A stretch of 64,000 bases of DNA, taken from positions 202,001 through 266,000 of the forward strand of contig CAMXCT020000254.1 of NCBI GenBank assembly GCA_947184155.2, in the 5' to 3' direction. Source of the DNA: Cladocopium goreaui. Its lineage: Eukaryota; Sar; Dinophyceae; Suessiales; Symbiodiniaceae. Below are positions 1 through 11,530 of the stretch, piece by piece; positions within the stretch are counted from its first letter, which is position 1; every line of letters begins with the position of its first letter. Position numbers and translations under genes: made by a program. The notes beneath the pieces are model-generated. The model had not been told where the DNA came from and did not search any database. It saw only the letters and a list, made by a program, of their open reading frames with translations.

Positions 1-1765
1 CGGTAGGTGAATAACACCCGGAGCACAATGATCAACCCGTCCCACGTTGAAGCTTAACTTTCAGCATTAAAACAATTAATGCTAAGTTGAACTTGGCATT
101 TGCTATTAAATAGTACTGATTAAATACTAAGTTTAACCATGGTCTTGTTTTTTGCCGGAAATGTGTGTTCTGGGCTCTGGGATTGGTTTCTCTGGGCCGA
201 AGTACTGTGCAGGATCGGTCAGCTGGGATAGACTTAGCTCTTCACGTGTAAACTTAGCATGGGTAAACTTAGTATTTCACGGATATGTCACGCAACTTCA
301 CGGGCACTTCACGATAACATTTTTGGGGGGCACCGTCTAGGATCGATGTAGGTTCAATCTAGGATCGAAGTATGTCAGCTCTTCCGCCCGATACACTGCT
401 TCGCATGAATATTGACAAGTCAATGGGATTCGGGCTGCAGAAATATGCAGGAATCAAAGACATGAACCTAGCAATTGAATTGCCATCCGGACTGCAGCCT
501 CTCCCGAGGGCACAAGGGCAAAAAACACCCTATAGAGGTGGAAAAAAAAAAAAAACTATGCGCATGGGGGGATGTGCAGCGGTGGCCCTTCAGGCAAAAA
601 GGGATGGCAAAAGAAAAACAACCACAAGGGCGACGGGATGCCCGGGCTCTTAGAGGCGGACCAACTAAAAAAAAACTACAAAAAGCAAACCCCGAACTCA
701 CTTGGCACGCCGATTGTGCCGTTTCATCCTGTCCCCGCCGCAAGGACAGGCACGAGCGTGGTCACCCCATCGGTCTGCAATCCCGTCGCAAAAATGGCAA
801 TGCCCATCGTTGCTGGCAACAGGAAGACGGAGCCGGAGACGGAGTAAAACCTGAAACATGGAGTTGTCAAGCTTAAGCCCCAAGGGTTCCGATGCCGCGG
901 CAACAAGCCAGGCACCAGCTCCGGGTTGTTGGACGAGCTGAAGGTGTGCTCGGGACGACTCATCCGGTGCGCGGGCACACAAGGATTGCAGCGGGCTTGG
1001 TCGATGGCGTGGGAGAGATCTTGATGAGTATCTTCCGGCTTAACAGGTTCTGCCAGGGAGAGACGGGGGGCCCACCATGGTTAAGCTTACTGTAGTATTT
1101 CTGTATGTCGATGTTAAACTTTCTGTTTGAAGGCCTGGGCATATACGCATATATAATATAATTTGTATATACCTCCGACAAAATCATCAACCAAGTATAT
1201 CACGTATCAATCATGTCCCCATATAGCATCATATAGATCCATATGGTTGATGCTTGAAACCCCTAAAAATGATGGTTAAATCCTCAACATCATGAATCAA
1301 CCGCAACCAATGGCGGTTTTTTCAAGCAGCCGCTGGATCTCGCCGAAAAAGAGCTGTTTCCGGCATCTTCGAATAGCTCCTCGATCATTGCGGAGGCATT
1401 CCTTGCTCCGATTCGAGGATGGCTGTGGGTAGATTATATATATTATATATAATAAATGTAGATGAAATGGATAAGTATAGTGGCAAGTTATGGGAATATT
1501 ACGGGATAAAAATGGGATGTAATGGGATTAGTTTGGATAGTTGCCATCAGATTATTTAGCAGTTCGCTATGGAAAACAGCCTATTTACAGATGATTTATC
1601 AGATTTACTATCAAACTAGACGACGGATGGCCCGAGAGCGTAGAGGAGCAGGGTCTTCTCTTGTTAGTATGGAGACACCATATGACAAAACAATATTAAA
1701 GATGTATTATAGGCAGACAAGAAGAGGAGTATCAAGACAATATAGCACAAGTACACGACAATAAT
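1..1765. other. Non-coding stretch, possible old TIR element
   Basis: I recognise no gene here. A perfect 8-bp hairpin (AGCATTAA / TTAATGCT, 5-nt loop) lies at 63-83. Sequence around 123-143 (ending in TTTAACCATGGT) resembles the reverse complement of 1074-1099 (starting ACCATGGTTAAGCTT), so 123-1099 could be a decayed inverted-repeat element. Its termini are imperfect and I see no target duplication. Short AT microsatellites lie near 1140-1170 and 1430-1460. Confidence 0.35.
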
Positions 1766-3045
1766 TTGCATCACAAACACTTTTACACACAGAAACTTTT
1801 ACACACAAAAGCTTTTACACACAAACGCTTTTACACACAGAAGCTTTTATACAGAGGCACTTTCACACACAGACGCTTTTGCACACAGGCGCTTTTACAC
1901 ACAGACACTTTTACACACAAACACTTTTACACACAAAAGCTTTTACACACAGAAGCTTTTACACAGAGGCACTTTCACACACAGACGTTTTTACACACAG
2001 ACGCTTTTACACACAGACGCTTTTACACACAAACACTTTTACACACAAACGCTTTTAAACACAAAAGCTTTTACACAGAGACGCTTTTACACACAGACGC
2101 TTTTACACACAAACGCTTTAACACACAGACGCGTTTACACACAAACACTTTTACACACAAAAGCTTTTAGCCACAGAAGCGTTTACACACAGAAGCTTTC
2201 ACACACAGACGCTTTTACACACAGACGCTTTTACACACAAACACTTTTACACACAAAAGCTTTTACACCACAGACACTTTTAAACACAAACGCTTTTACA
2301 CACAGACGCTTTTACACATAGAAGCTTTTACACGCCGCATACGCTTTTACACACAGAAGCTTTTACACACAGACGCCTTTACACACAGACGCTTTTACAC
2401 ACAGACGCTTTTACATACAAATACTTTTACACTCAAACACTTTTACACACAGATGCTTTTACACACAGACGCTTTCACATACAGAAGCTTTTACACACAG
2501 ACACTTTTTCACACCGACGCTTTTACACACAGACGCTTTTACACAGAGACGCTTTTACACACAGACGCTTTTACACACAAACGCTTTTACATACAGACGC
2601 TTTTACACAAACACTTTGACACACAGACACTTTTGCACACAAAAGCTTTTACACACAGGCGCTTTTACACACTAACACTTTTACACACAGACGCTTTTAC
2701 ACACAGACGCTTTTACACATAGACGCTTTTACACACAAACGCTTTTACACACAGACGCTTTTACACACAGACGCGTTTACACACAGACGCTTTTTTACAC
2801 AGACGCTTCTACACACAAACACTTTGACACACAGACACTTTTGCACACAAAAGCTTTGACACACAAACACTTTTGCACACAAAAGCTTTGACACAGAGAC
2901 GCGTTTACACACTAACACTTTTACACACAGACACTTTTACACACAGACGCTTTTACACACAGACGCTTTTACACACAGACGCGTTTACACACAGACGTTT
3001 TTACACACAGACGCTTTCACACACAGACGCGTTTACACACCGTTT
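1766..3045. repeat. 16-bp satellite (acacacagacgctttt type)
   Basis: About 80 degenerate copies of a 16-bp unit, acacacagacgctttt, with variants such as aaagctttt and aaacactttt. Because 16 is not a multiple of 3, each frame cycles through a 16-residue pattern every 48 bp and long stretches stay open by chance. These open frames should not be read as proteins. A related satellite lies at 24136-24960. Confidence 0.9.
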
Positions 3046-3050
3046 TTGAC

Positions 3051-3295
3051 GATCGAACCTCATTTCGTGCGGAAGGGTTCGCGGGACATGAAATCGCAAT
3101 TTTACCTCAGTTTTTGTCGATCGAACCTCGTTTCGTGCGAAAGGGTTGCGGCAGACACTTTGAAATCGCAATTTTACCTCAGTTTTTGGCGATCGAACCT
3201 CGTTTCGTGCGAAAGGGTTGCGGCGGACACTTTGAAACCGCAATTTTACCTCAGTTTTTGGCGACCGAACCTCGTTTCGTGCAAAAGGGGTGAAG
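3051..3295. repeat. 72-bp tandem repeat, four copies
   Basis: Units start at 3051, 3119, 3191 and 3263 with GATCGAACCT (GACCGAACCT in the last), so the spacing is 68, 72 and 72 bp. The shared core includes CGTTTCGTGCGAAAGGGT and GCAATTTTACCTCAGTTTTT. The array joins the 16-bp satellite on its left and a different 16-bp satellite on its right with no spacer. Confidence 0.85.
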
Positions 3296-4086
3296 ATGTG
3301 AGGATGTGAAGATGTGAAGATATGAGGATGAGAAGATGTGAAGATGAGCAGATGTGAAGATGTGAAGATGAGCAGATGTGAAGATGAAAAGATGTGAAGA
3401 TGTAAAGATGTGAAGATGAGAAGATGTGAGGATGAGAAGATGCGAAGAAGAGGGCAAGAGGGCAAGAGGCCAAGAGGGCAAGAGGAGAAGATGTGAGGAT
3501 GAGAAGATGTGAATATGAGCAGATGTGAAGATGTGAATTTGTGAAGATGATGAGAAAATGTGAAGAGGAGAAGATGTGAAGATGAGCAGATGTGAAGATG
3601 AGCAGATGTGAAGATGAGAAGATGTGAAGGTGAGCAGATGTGAAGATGAGAAGATGTGAAGATGAGAAGATGTGAAGATGAGAAGATGTGAAGATGAGAA
3701 GATGTGAAGATGAGAAGATGTGAAGATGAGCAGATGTGAAGATGAGAAGATGTGAAGAGGAGAAGATGTGAAGATGAGCAGGTGTGAAGATGAGCAGATG
3801 TGAAGATGAGAAGATGTGAAGGTGAGCAGATGTGAAGATGAGAAGATGTGAAGATGAGAAGATGTGAAGATGAGAAGATGTGAAGATGAGCATATGTGAA
3901 GATGAGCAGATGTGAAGATGAGAAGATGTGAAGATGAGCAGATGTGAAGATGAGAAGATGTGAAGATGAGAAGATGTGAAGATGAGAAGATGTGAAGATG
4001 AGAAGATGTGAAGATGAGAAGATGTGAAGTGAGAAGATGTGAAGTGAGAAGATGTGAAGATGAGAAGATGTGAAGATGAGAAGATA
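3296..4086. repeat. 16-bp purine-rich satellite (gatgagaagatgtgaa)
   Basis: About 49 copies of gatgagaagatgtgaa, built from two 8-bp half units (gatgagaa or gatgagca, and gatgtgaa). The plus strand is almost free of C. The long minus-strand open frames rich in Ser, His, Leu and Phe are a by-product of the repeat. Confidence 0.9.
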
Positions 4087-4665
4087 AGATGCAGACCCCC
4101 ACTATTGGAAGAACCCTGCGCTCAGACGCTCCCGGGAAAAATGTGATTGTCCATGTTTGCGTCAGATAACCAGAGGGTAATCATCAAAAATTAAAGGACC
4201 GGATAACCCCACAAGTCAACTTCTTCCAATAATGAGCAACAAATGTTGTGGCAGGGAGGGGGGAGGAAGGAAAGACAAAGGAGGTGGTGGAGGATCGAGA
4301 AGTAAAACAAGTATAAACAAGTTGTATGTGAAGAGTTGTGTGTGACAAAGTGGTATGTGAAAGATGGTGTGCGACGAAGAAAATGTTGTATGTGACAAAT
4401 TTGTGTGTGAAAGATCGTGTGTGTGAAAGTTGTTTGTGAAAGATGGTGTGTGACAAAGCGGTGTGTGAAAGATGGTGTGTGGCAAAAGAACAAGGTGCAG
4501 GGTCCCAAGATGCCGTGTAGAGACATCAAAGCATGTCACTTACAGATGTGACTGCACAAAACGAAAAGTTCATTGCTGGATAAGAAAATGTAAACCGGCA
4601 CAAAACATAAACTGAGTTCCAGGTAGGCACTGACATGCGGCATCACTGCAGACATTTTTATTGAA
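4087..4665. repeat. Unique spacer with a short 15-bp repeat block
   Basis: 4320-4490 holds degenerate copies of a roughly 15-bp unit (gtgtgtgaaagatgg / gtgtgtgacaaagtt) that recurs at 8305-8660, 9416-9535 and 14166-14625. The flanking bases 4087-4319 and 4491-4665 look unique. A small inverted pair, CTATTGGAAGAA and TTCTTCCAATAATG, lies at about 4105 and 4220. I see no gene. Confidence 0.7.
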
Positions 4666-6083
4666 ATCAGCACCGGCAACACCTGCCACGCGAAACGAAG
4701 ATCGATGTCGCCAAGTGCCACGCCTGCCACCCCTGCCACGCAAAATTGGGCCGCGTCACCGGCGAACAAGCGCGCCCCAGCGCGCCACCAGAGCCAGCCC
4801 AGTGCCATATATGCCACGCCTGCCACGCAAAACTATAATAAGGTGAATGTGACCAAGTTCCAAACCTGCCACGCGAAACGAAGGTGGATGTCGCCATGAA
4901 CATGGAAGTGACCAAGCCACGCAGAACGCAGGTGGATGTAGACAAGTGCCACAGCCACGCGAAACGAAGCTGGATGTCGCCAAGTGCCACGCCTGCCACG
5001 CAAAGTTGGGCGGCGTCATTGGCGACCAAGCGTGCCCCAGCGCGCCCAAGCGCGCCACCAGAGCCATCCGTGCCACCCTTGCCACGCGAAACGAAAGTGA
5101 ATGTGACCAAGTGCCACACACCTGCCACGCGAAACGAAGGTGGATGTCGCCAAGTGCCACACCTGCCACGCGAAACGAAGGTGGATGTCGCCAAGTGCCA
5201 AAGTGGAAGTGACCAAGTACCACGCCTGCCACGCAGAACGCAGGTGGATGTAGACAAGTGCCACAGCCACGCGAAACGAAGATGGATGTCGCCAAGTGCC
5301 ACGACTGCCACGCAAAGTTGGGCGGCGTCATTGGCGACCAAGTGTGCCCCAGCGCGCCCCAGCGCGCCACCAGAGCCAGCCCAGTACCATAAGTGCCACG
5401 CCTGCCACGCAAAACGAAGCCCAGTGCCATAAGTGCCACCCCTGCCACGCGAAACGAAAGTGAATGTGACCAAGTGCCACACACCTGCCACGCGAAACGA
5501 AGGTGGATGTCGCCAAGTGACACGCCTGCCAGGCAAAGTTGGGCGGCGTCACCGGCAACCAAGCGCGCCCCAGCGCGCCAGAGCCAGCCCAGTGCCATAA
5601 GTGCCACATCTGCCACACAAAACGACGGTGAATGTGACCAAGTGCCACACCTGCCAAGCGAAACAAAGGTGGATGTCGCCAAGTGCCACACCTGCCACGC
5701 GAAACGGACATGAATGTCGCCAAGTGCTAAAGTGGAAGTGACCAAGTGCCACGCCTGCCACGCAGAACGCAGATGGATGTCGCCAAGTGCCACACCTGCC
5801 ACGCGAAAAGAAGTTGGATGTCGCCAAGTGCCACGCCTGCCACGCAAAGTCAGTGCCATCAGTGCCACGCCTGCCACGCAGAAGTGGATGTCGCCAAGTG
5901 CCACACCTGCCACGCGAAACGAAGATGGATGTTTAAGTGCCACGCCTGCCACACAAAGTTGGGCGGCGGTCACCGGCGACCAAGCGCGCCCCAGCGCGCC
6001 CAAGCGCGCCACCAGAGCCAGCCCAGTGCCATAAGTTCCACGCCTGCCACGCAAAACGAAGGTGAATGTGACCAAGTGCCACA
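4666..6083. repeat. 41-bp satellite array, first block
   Basis: Tandem units of about 41 bp with the core aagtgccacgcctgccacgc followed by gaaacgaaggtggatgtcgcc. They are interspersed with a longer module (aaagttgggcggcgtcac ... ccagagccagcccagtgcc), so higher-order units are present. The 442-aa minus-strand open frame over this region repeats the same roughly 14-residue phrase and is an artefact. The array continues at 7807 after an inserted element. Confidence 0.9.
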
Positions 6084-6564
6084 CTGGGTGCCCCCCCCTA
6101 GTTACATTAGTTATAAGTCGCGCAACTTAATTTATAACATAGGTTGAGCAGCTTATAAGTTGGAGTAACTTACTTATCTTCTGTTGGAACTTACATCTTA
6201 GATGCTCCAGATAGATTAACTATATGTGAATTATAAGTTTGCAACCTTAAAACTTAGTAAAAAGTTACAGAACTTAGCCTTTTTTATTTTGATTTTTCGT
6301 TGATTTATTGATTTCCGTATGTTTTCGTAGCCAGAAAGACTCTTTTTGACTGCATTGTTGTTTTCGGATCCAGAAACAGGTTCTCGATTGATCCATCTGT
6401 CTTTTCAAGTTGAATTTGGCGAAACTTTGTACGAAACTATAGTTTTATATATATATGTATATATATATTTATATGTGCAAGAACCTGTACATACATTTGT
6501 ATACTATGCACATGTTATTCAACCGATATCATAGTTACAAAAAGTAATATCATATATAGTAGTT

Positions 6565-6780
6565 GCTGCGTTGTTTCTTTAACAACAACAGCGACGAAAG
6601 AACGAAAGGAGAAGTAGAAGAACGGGTCATCGTGCTGCTGCGCTGTTTCTTGAACAAAAACAGCGACAAAAGAAAGAAAGGAGAAGTAGAAGAACGGGTC
6701 ATCTGGCTGCTGTGTTGCTCTTTGACAACAACAGCAACGAAAGAACGAAAGGAGAACGAGAAGAACGGGCCATCGTTTTT
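6565..6780. repeat. 72-bp tandem repeat, three copies, in the TIR element
   Basis: Units begin with GCTGCG or GCTGTG at 6565, 6637 and 6709, exactly 72 bp apart. Each contains a short inverted pair around tgtttctt(t/g)aacaa and the core gaaaggagaag. The length is a multiple of 3, so one frame stays open for 77 codons and gives a repeated 24-residue phrase. I see no sign that it is translated. Confidence 0.85.
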
Positions 6781-6938
6781 TGGTAGTGCCTCTTGATTTT
6801 GAGCACAAGCACGTAGCCGTTTCGGGCTCCGGATATAGTTTCATGCTAAATGGATTGTATCTTTAGAGGTTCATATGGATGAGGTGGTAGTATTGTCATC
6901 ATGTTTCTTATTATTTAGAAATTCTATACCCACATCCA

Positions 6939-7067
6939 CCCACATAAAACCACAAATGCCCACAGCGGTGGAAATGTGTGGAAATTTGTGGGTGGCCTTT
7001 AGCCAAGACTACACCCACAGCCACCCACAAATTTCCACAACGGTGGAAATCTGTGGTTTGATGTGGG
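6939..7067. repeat. Imperfect inverted repeat, 47-57 bp arms
   Basis: The left arm (6939-6995, starting cccacataaaaccac) matches the reverse complement of the right arm (7021-7067, ending ggtttgatgtggg), with a gap of about 9 bases in one arm. The 25-base loop lies at 6996-7020. It sits in the middle of the 1.7-kb TIR element and would form a long hairpin. Confidence 0.75.
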
Positions 7068-7806
7068 CAACATGATTTGTAAATTTTGATTTGAGCATTT
7101 TGTTTCCTGTCCGGCCCATGTTGGGTCATATGATGCTTTTTGCGCTCATGCCATTCGGGGATTTAAATCAGGCCCATGTTGGGCATGCTAGGTCCCTCGG
7201 TATAGCGGGCCTATAGAAAAGGAAGTCTGTATAGGGAAGGTTTGATTTCCAATCGCAAAATCTCTTGTTGAGGTTTCTTCTGATTTGGAGGCGCCGCTGC
7301 TGGAAACCTACTCGCCTTCGTCACGAAAATCGACCTGTATTTACTACCATAACATGTGTACAGTGTACATTAATTTATTTAATATTTATAACTATATGTG
7401 TATATAATATATACATATTTGAAAAAATATGTATATACAGTTTTCATGTAATGTTTACACAGGAGCAAAACAATAGTATCTTCACATTAGGCTCATGATT
7501 TCATTTTGATTCTGCGAACAGGCCAAAATGAGAACGCTCATATAGACAAAACGGCTGTTTGACTAAAAAAGTACGAAAAAAAGTTAAATAAACTACACTT
7601 TTCCAAAGAAACCACAAAAAGTAGAAAAGCAACGAGAACTATCAAAAAAACTGTTCAAAAAACAACCAAAATAAGTTACGGAACTTAAAACTTAGTTGTA
7701 AATTCAGTAACTAATTTACAAGTTACTCGCTATAAGTTACTTATAACTTCATTCCAACTATCTTATGTCTCGCAACTTAGTTACAACTAGAGGGGGGCAC
7801 CCAGCA

Positions 7807-8304
7807 CCTGCCACGCGAAACGAAGGACGTCGCCAGGGCCAAAGTGAAAGTGACCAAGTGCCACGCCTTCCACGCAGAACGCAGGTGGATGTAGACAAGT
7901 GCCACAGCCACGCGAAACGAAGATGGATGTCGCCAAGTGCCACGCCTGCCACGCAAAGTTGGGCGGCGTCATTCGCGACCAAGCGTGCCCCAGCGCGCCC
8001 CAGCGCGCCCAAGCGCACCACCAGAGCCAGCCCAGTGCCATAAGTGCCATCCCTGCCACGCGAAACGAAGGTAAATGTGACCAAGTGCCACACACCTGCC
8101 ACGCGAAACGAAGGTGGATGTTGCCAAGTGCCACGCCTGCCACGCAAAGTTGGGCGGCGTCACCGGTGACCAAGCGCGCCACCACGCCTGCCACGCAAAA
8201 ACGAAGGTGAGTGTGGCCAAGTGCCACACCTGCCACACGACACGAAGGTGGATGTCGCCAAGTGCCAAAGTGGAAGTGAGCAAGTGCCACGCCTGCCACG
8301 CAGT
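7807..8304. repeat. 41-bp satellite array, continuation
   Basis: The same 41-bp family as 4666-6083 resumes directly after the inserted element, including the module with the ccagagccagcccagtgcc core. Orientation is unchanged, as expected for one array split by an insertion. Confidence 0.9.
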
Positions 8305-8757
8305 GTGTGAAAGTTGGTGTGTGACAAAGATGGTGTGTGAAAGATGGTGTGTGACAAAGTTGGTGTGTGACAAAGTTGGTGTAACAAAGTTGGTGTGTGA
8401 CAAAGTTGGTGTAACAAAGTTGGTGTGTGACAAAGTTGGTGTGTGACAAAGTTGGTGTGGCAAAGTTGGTGTGTGACAAAGTTTGTGTGTAAAAAATGGT
8501 GTGTGAAAGATAGTGTGTGAAAGAGGATGTGTGAAAGATGGTGTGTGAAAGTTGGTGTGTGAAAGGTGGTGTGTGACAAAGTTGGTGTGTGACAAAGATG
8601 GTGTGTGAAAGATGGTGTGTGGAAGTTGGTGTGTGACAAAGTTGGTGTGTGAACGTTGGTGTGTGAAACGGAGGAGGCGGAGGAGGAGGAGGCGGAGGCG
8701 GAGGAGGCGGTGGGATACAGGATCAAAAACAAGAACCCCACGCAAAGATGTGGGGAA
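8305..8757. repeat. 15-bp repeat, GGA-rich tract and short hairpin block
   Basis: Units gtgtgtgacaaagttg and gtgtgtgaaagatg run to about 8665. They are followed by a ggcggaggaggagg tract (about 8670-8712) and a unique tail with ccccacgcaaagatgtgggg (8736-8755), which can fold as a 7-bp stem with a 6-nt loop. The same order recurs at 14166-14713, so this is a duplicated higher-order block. Confidence 0.8.
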
Positions 8758-9285
8758 TAAACATGCCCGAGAAGAAGGTGGTTAAACATGCCGGAAAATA
8801 AATCATGCCGAAGCATGACAAACTTAAACAAGCCGAAAGAATAAACATGCCGAGGAACAAGGTGGTCAAACATGCCGGAAAATTAAACATGCCGAAACAT
8901 GACAAAATTAAACAAGCCGAAAGAATAAACATGCGAAAGCTTGACGCTGTTTCCACGTCAGCGCTGCTCAGCGCTGCTCAAGACGCAGAAGAAGGTAGTT
9001 AAACACACCGGAAAATAAAACATGCCGAGGTATGACACAAGTAAACAAGCTGAAAGAAGAAACATGCGGAAGAAGAAGGTGGTTAAAAAACATGACACAG
9101 GTAAACAAGCCGAAAGAAGAAACATGCCGAAGAAGAAGGTGGTTAATAAACATGCCGGAAAATAAAACAGGCCGAAACATGACAAACTTAAACAGGCCGA
9201 AAGAGTAAACATGCCGAAGCAGAAGATGGTGAAACATGCCGGAAAATTAAACAGGCCAAAACACGACAAACTTACACAGGCCGTG
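8758..9285. repeat. Tandem repeat with aaacatgccg core
   Basis: Degenerate units of about 30 bp, such as aaacatgccgaagaagaagg, tggttaaacatgccggaaaa and acatgacaaacttaaacaag, group into larger units of roughly 90 bp. The minus-strand open frames here (phrases of Phe-Gly-Met-Phe) follow from the repeat and are not supported as genes. Confidence 0.8.
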
Positions 9286-9415
9286 TAACTGAAACATTGC
9301 GCAATGCAACTGCTACTTCAACTGGACTGACTATGCTAGAACACGCAGGTTTGTTGTCTGCAATTTCTGCTTGGGCCAAAACGACCAAAGCAGAACTACA
9401 TGATACGAGTACCGT

Positions 9416-10330
9416 GAAAGATCGTGTGTGAAAGCGGGTGTGTGACAAAGTTGTGTGCGAAGTGCGTGGCAAAGTTGTGTGTGAAAAAGATGGTGTGTGA
9501 AAGTTGTGTGTGACAAAGATGGTGTGTGGCGACCAAGAGCCAGCACGATAAGACAAGTGCCATGCCTGCCACGCAAAAACGAAGGTGAATGTGACCGAGT
9601 GCCACACGTGCCACACCAGCCATGCAAAACGAAAGTGGATGTGAGCAAGTGCGACTCCTACCGCGCAAAACGAAGGTGGATGCCACGCAAAACGAATGTG
9701 GATGTCACGCGCGTCACCGGCCCAGAGCCAGCCCAGTGCCCTAATTAAGTGCCACGCCTGCCACACAAAACGAAGGTGGATGTCTCCAAGCGGCACGCCT
9801 GCCACGCAAAACGCAGGTGGATGTCGCCAAGTGCCACGCCTGCCACGCAAAACGAAGGTATATGTAACTAAGTGCCATGCCTGCCACATGAAACGAAGAC
9901 ACATGTCGCCAAGTGCCACGCCTGCCACGCAAAGTGCCGCGGTGTCACCGGAGACTAATCCGGTCCAAGCGCGACAACACACCCAGCCCAGTGCCCTAAG
10001 TACCACGCCTGCCACGCGAAACGAAGGTGGATGTCGCCAAGTGCCATGCAAAAGGTACAGTATATGTTACTAAGACTAAGTGCCACGCCTGCCAGGTGAA
10101 ACGAAGACACATGTCGCCAAGTGCCACGCCTGCCACGCAAAGTGCCGCGGCGTCACCGGCGACTAATCCGGTCCAAGCGCGCCACCAGAGCCAGCCCAGT
10201 GCCCTAAGTACCACGCCTGCCACGCAAAACGAAAGTGGATGTCGCCAAGTGCCACACCTGCCACGCAAAGTGCCGTGGCGGCACTGGCGATTAATTCCAA
10301 GCGTGCCACCAAAACCAGCCCAGTGCCCTA
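9416..10330. repeat. 15-bp repeats followed by 41-bp satellite, second array
   Basis: 9286-9415 is unique sequence with no gene. A short 15-bp block (9416-9535) is followed by the 41-bp family. This array carries a variant higher-order module (aaagtgccgcggcgtcacc ... ggcgactaatccggtcc ... cagtgccctaagtacc) that differs from the first array. It is interrupted at 10331 by a TIR element. Confidence 0.85.
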
Positions 10331-10496
10331 CTAAGACCACAAAATGCAGATATTTTCACTTTAGGCACTTAATGAAGATATTAGTAGTTATATGAACTTA
10401 TCATAGAAGTGATTTTTCCTTATTTTGACTAATTTTCACTTATTTTCACTTATTTTCACTTATTTTTTTAGGATCAGATTTGATTATAGACGATGT

Positions 10497-10800
10497 ATTT
10501 TTCTTTTATACGTTTTTTTGATGTTTTGGTTGGGGGTTGTTTTTTTTTGTGTGTTTTTTTTGTTTGGGTTTTGGTTGTTTTTGTGGGTTGTTTTTTGTGT
10601 TGTTTGTGTTTTGTGTTTTGTTTGTTTGTTTTGTTGTTTTTTGTATTTTGTTTTTTTTTGTCGTGTTTTTTTTTTTTTTTTTTTTTTTTTGTTTTTGTTT
10701 TTTGGTTTGCTTTCTTTATTTGTGTTTTTTTTGTGGGTGTTTTTGAAATTAGCCGTCGGTTTTTTTTCCTTTGGAATAAATGATATGTTTTGTCTTTCTT
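10497..10800. repeat. G/T-only strand-asymmetric tract
   Basis: About 300 bases in which the plus strand is nearly all T and G, with a 20+ base T run near 10668-10690 and few A or C residues. The long plus-strand Phe/Cys/Val-rich open frame and the minus-strand Lys/Asn/Thr-rich frame here reflect composition only. Confidence 0.8.
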
Positions 10801-11530
10801 TCAGGAAAGGTATGCTGTCAGGAAAGGACACTTTCTGTAGTGAACAGTTTCTGGGAAATATAATTTAAGGAAAGGACAGTTTCTATATTGAAAACTTCCT
10901 GTGAAATATAATTTAAGGAAAGGACAGTTTCTGTAGTGAACAGTTTCTGTAAGGTATACTGTCAGGAAAGGACAGTTTCTGTAGTGAACCATTTCTGATG
11001 AATATAACTTAAGGAAAGGTTAGTTTCTATAATGAAAACCCCCTATGAAATATAATTTAAGGAAAGGACAGTTTCTGTAGTGAAAACTTCCTGTGAAATA
11101 TAATTTAAGGACAAAACAGTTTCTGTAGTGAACAGTTTCTGGAAAATATAATTTAAGGAAAGGACAGTTTCTGTAGTGAATAGTTTCTGTAAGGTATACT
11201 GTTAGGAAAGGACAGTTTATGTAATGAAAACTTCCTGTGAAATATAATTTAAGGACAAAACAGTTTCTGTAGTGAACAGTTTCTGGAAAATATAATTTAA
11301 GGAAAGGACAGTTTCTGTAGTGAATAGTTTCTGTAAGGTATACTGTTAGGAAAAGGACAGTTTATGTAGTGAAAACTTCCTGTGAAATATAATTTAAGGA
11401 AAGAACAGTTTCTGTAGTGAACAGTTTCTGGAAAATATAATTTAAGGACAAAACAGTTTCTGTAGTGAACAGTTTCTGGAAAATATAATTTAAGGAATTG
11501 ACAGTTTCTGTATTGAATAGTTTCTGGAAA
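10800..11530. repeat. Tandem repeat of about 48 bp (ggacagtttctgtagtgaa)
   Basis: Degenerate units combine ggaaaggacagtttctg, tagtgaacagtttctg and gaaatataatttaagg in varying order, with a period near 48 bp. Runs of several hundred bases recur almost unchanged (about 11090-11210 against 11230-11350), indicating recent local duplication. Confidence 0.8.

Larger units (their letters stand above)
6084..7804. mobile_element. Non-autonomous TIR element (1.7 kb) in the satellite
   Basis: The left end CTGGGTGCCCCCCCCTAGTT (6084-6103) matches the reverse complement of the right end (7785-7804) with one mismatch in 20 bp. It is flanked by CA at 6082-6083 and CA at 7805-7806. Removing the element and one CA restores aagtgccacacctgccacgc, an ordinary unit of the surrounding 41-bp array, which is strong support for an insertion. 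The interior has no transposase. It has subterminal aacttataagtt-like motifs, a 3 x 72-bp tandem repeat and a hairpin. The superfamily is undetermined because a 2-bp CA duplication is not diagnostic. Confidence 0.8.

Noticed and set aside
321-340. Phrase tttttggggggcaccgtcta resembling the right end of the 1.7-kb TIR element
   Set aside because: Only about 10 bases match, and no partner end or duplication is visible.
3251-4102. 283-codon minus-strand open frame rich in Ser, His, Leu and Phe
   Set aside because: It is a translation of the 16-bp satellite. Overlapping long frames exist in other phases, and there is no motif beyond the repeated phrase.
4756-6084. 442-codon minus-strand open frame over the 41-bp satellite
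   Set aside because: The protein is the same short phrase repeated, and equally long frames overlap in other phases. The DNA repeat explains it.
10425-10868. 147-codon Phe/Cys/Val-rich frame resembling a membrane protein
   Set aside because: The tract is G/T-only DNA, so hydrophobic codons are forced by composition.
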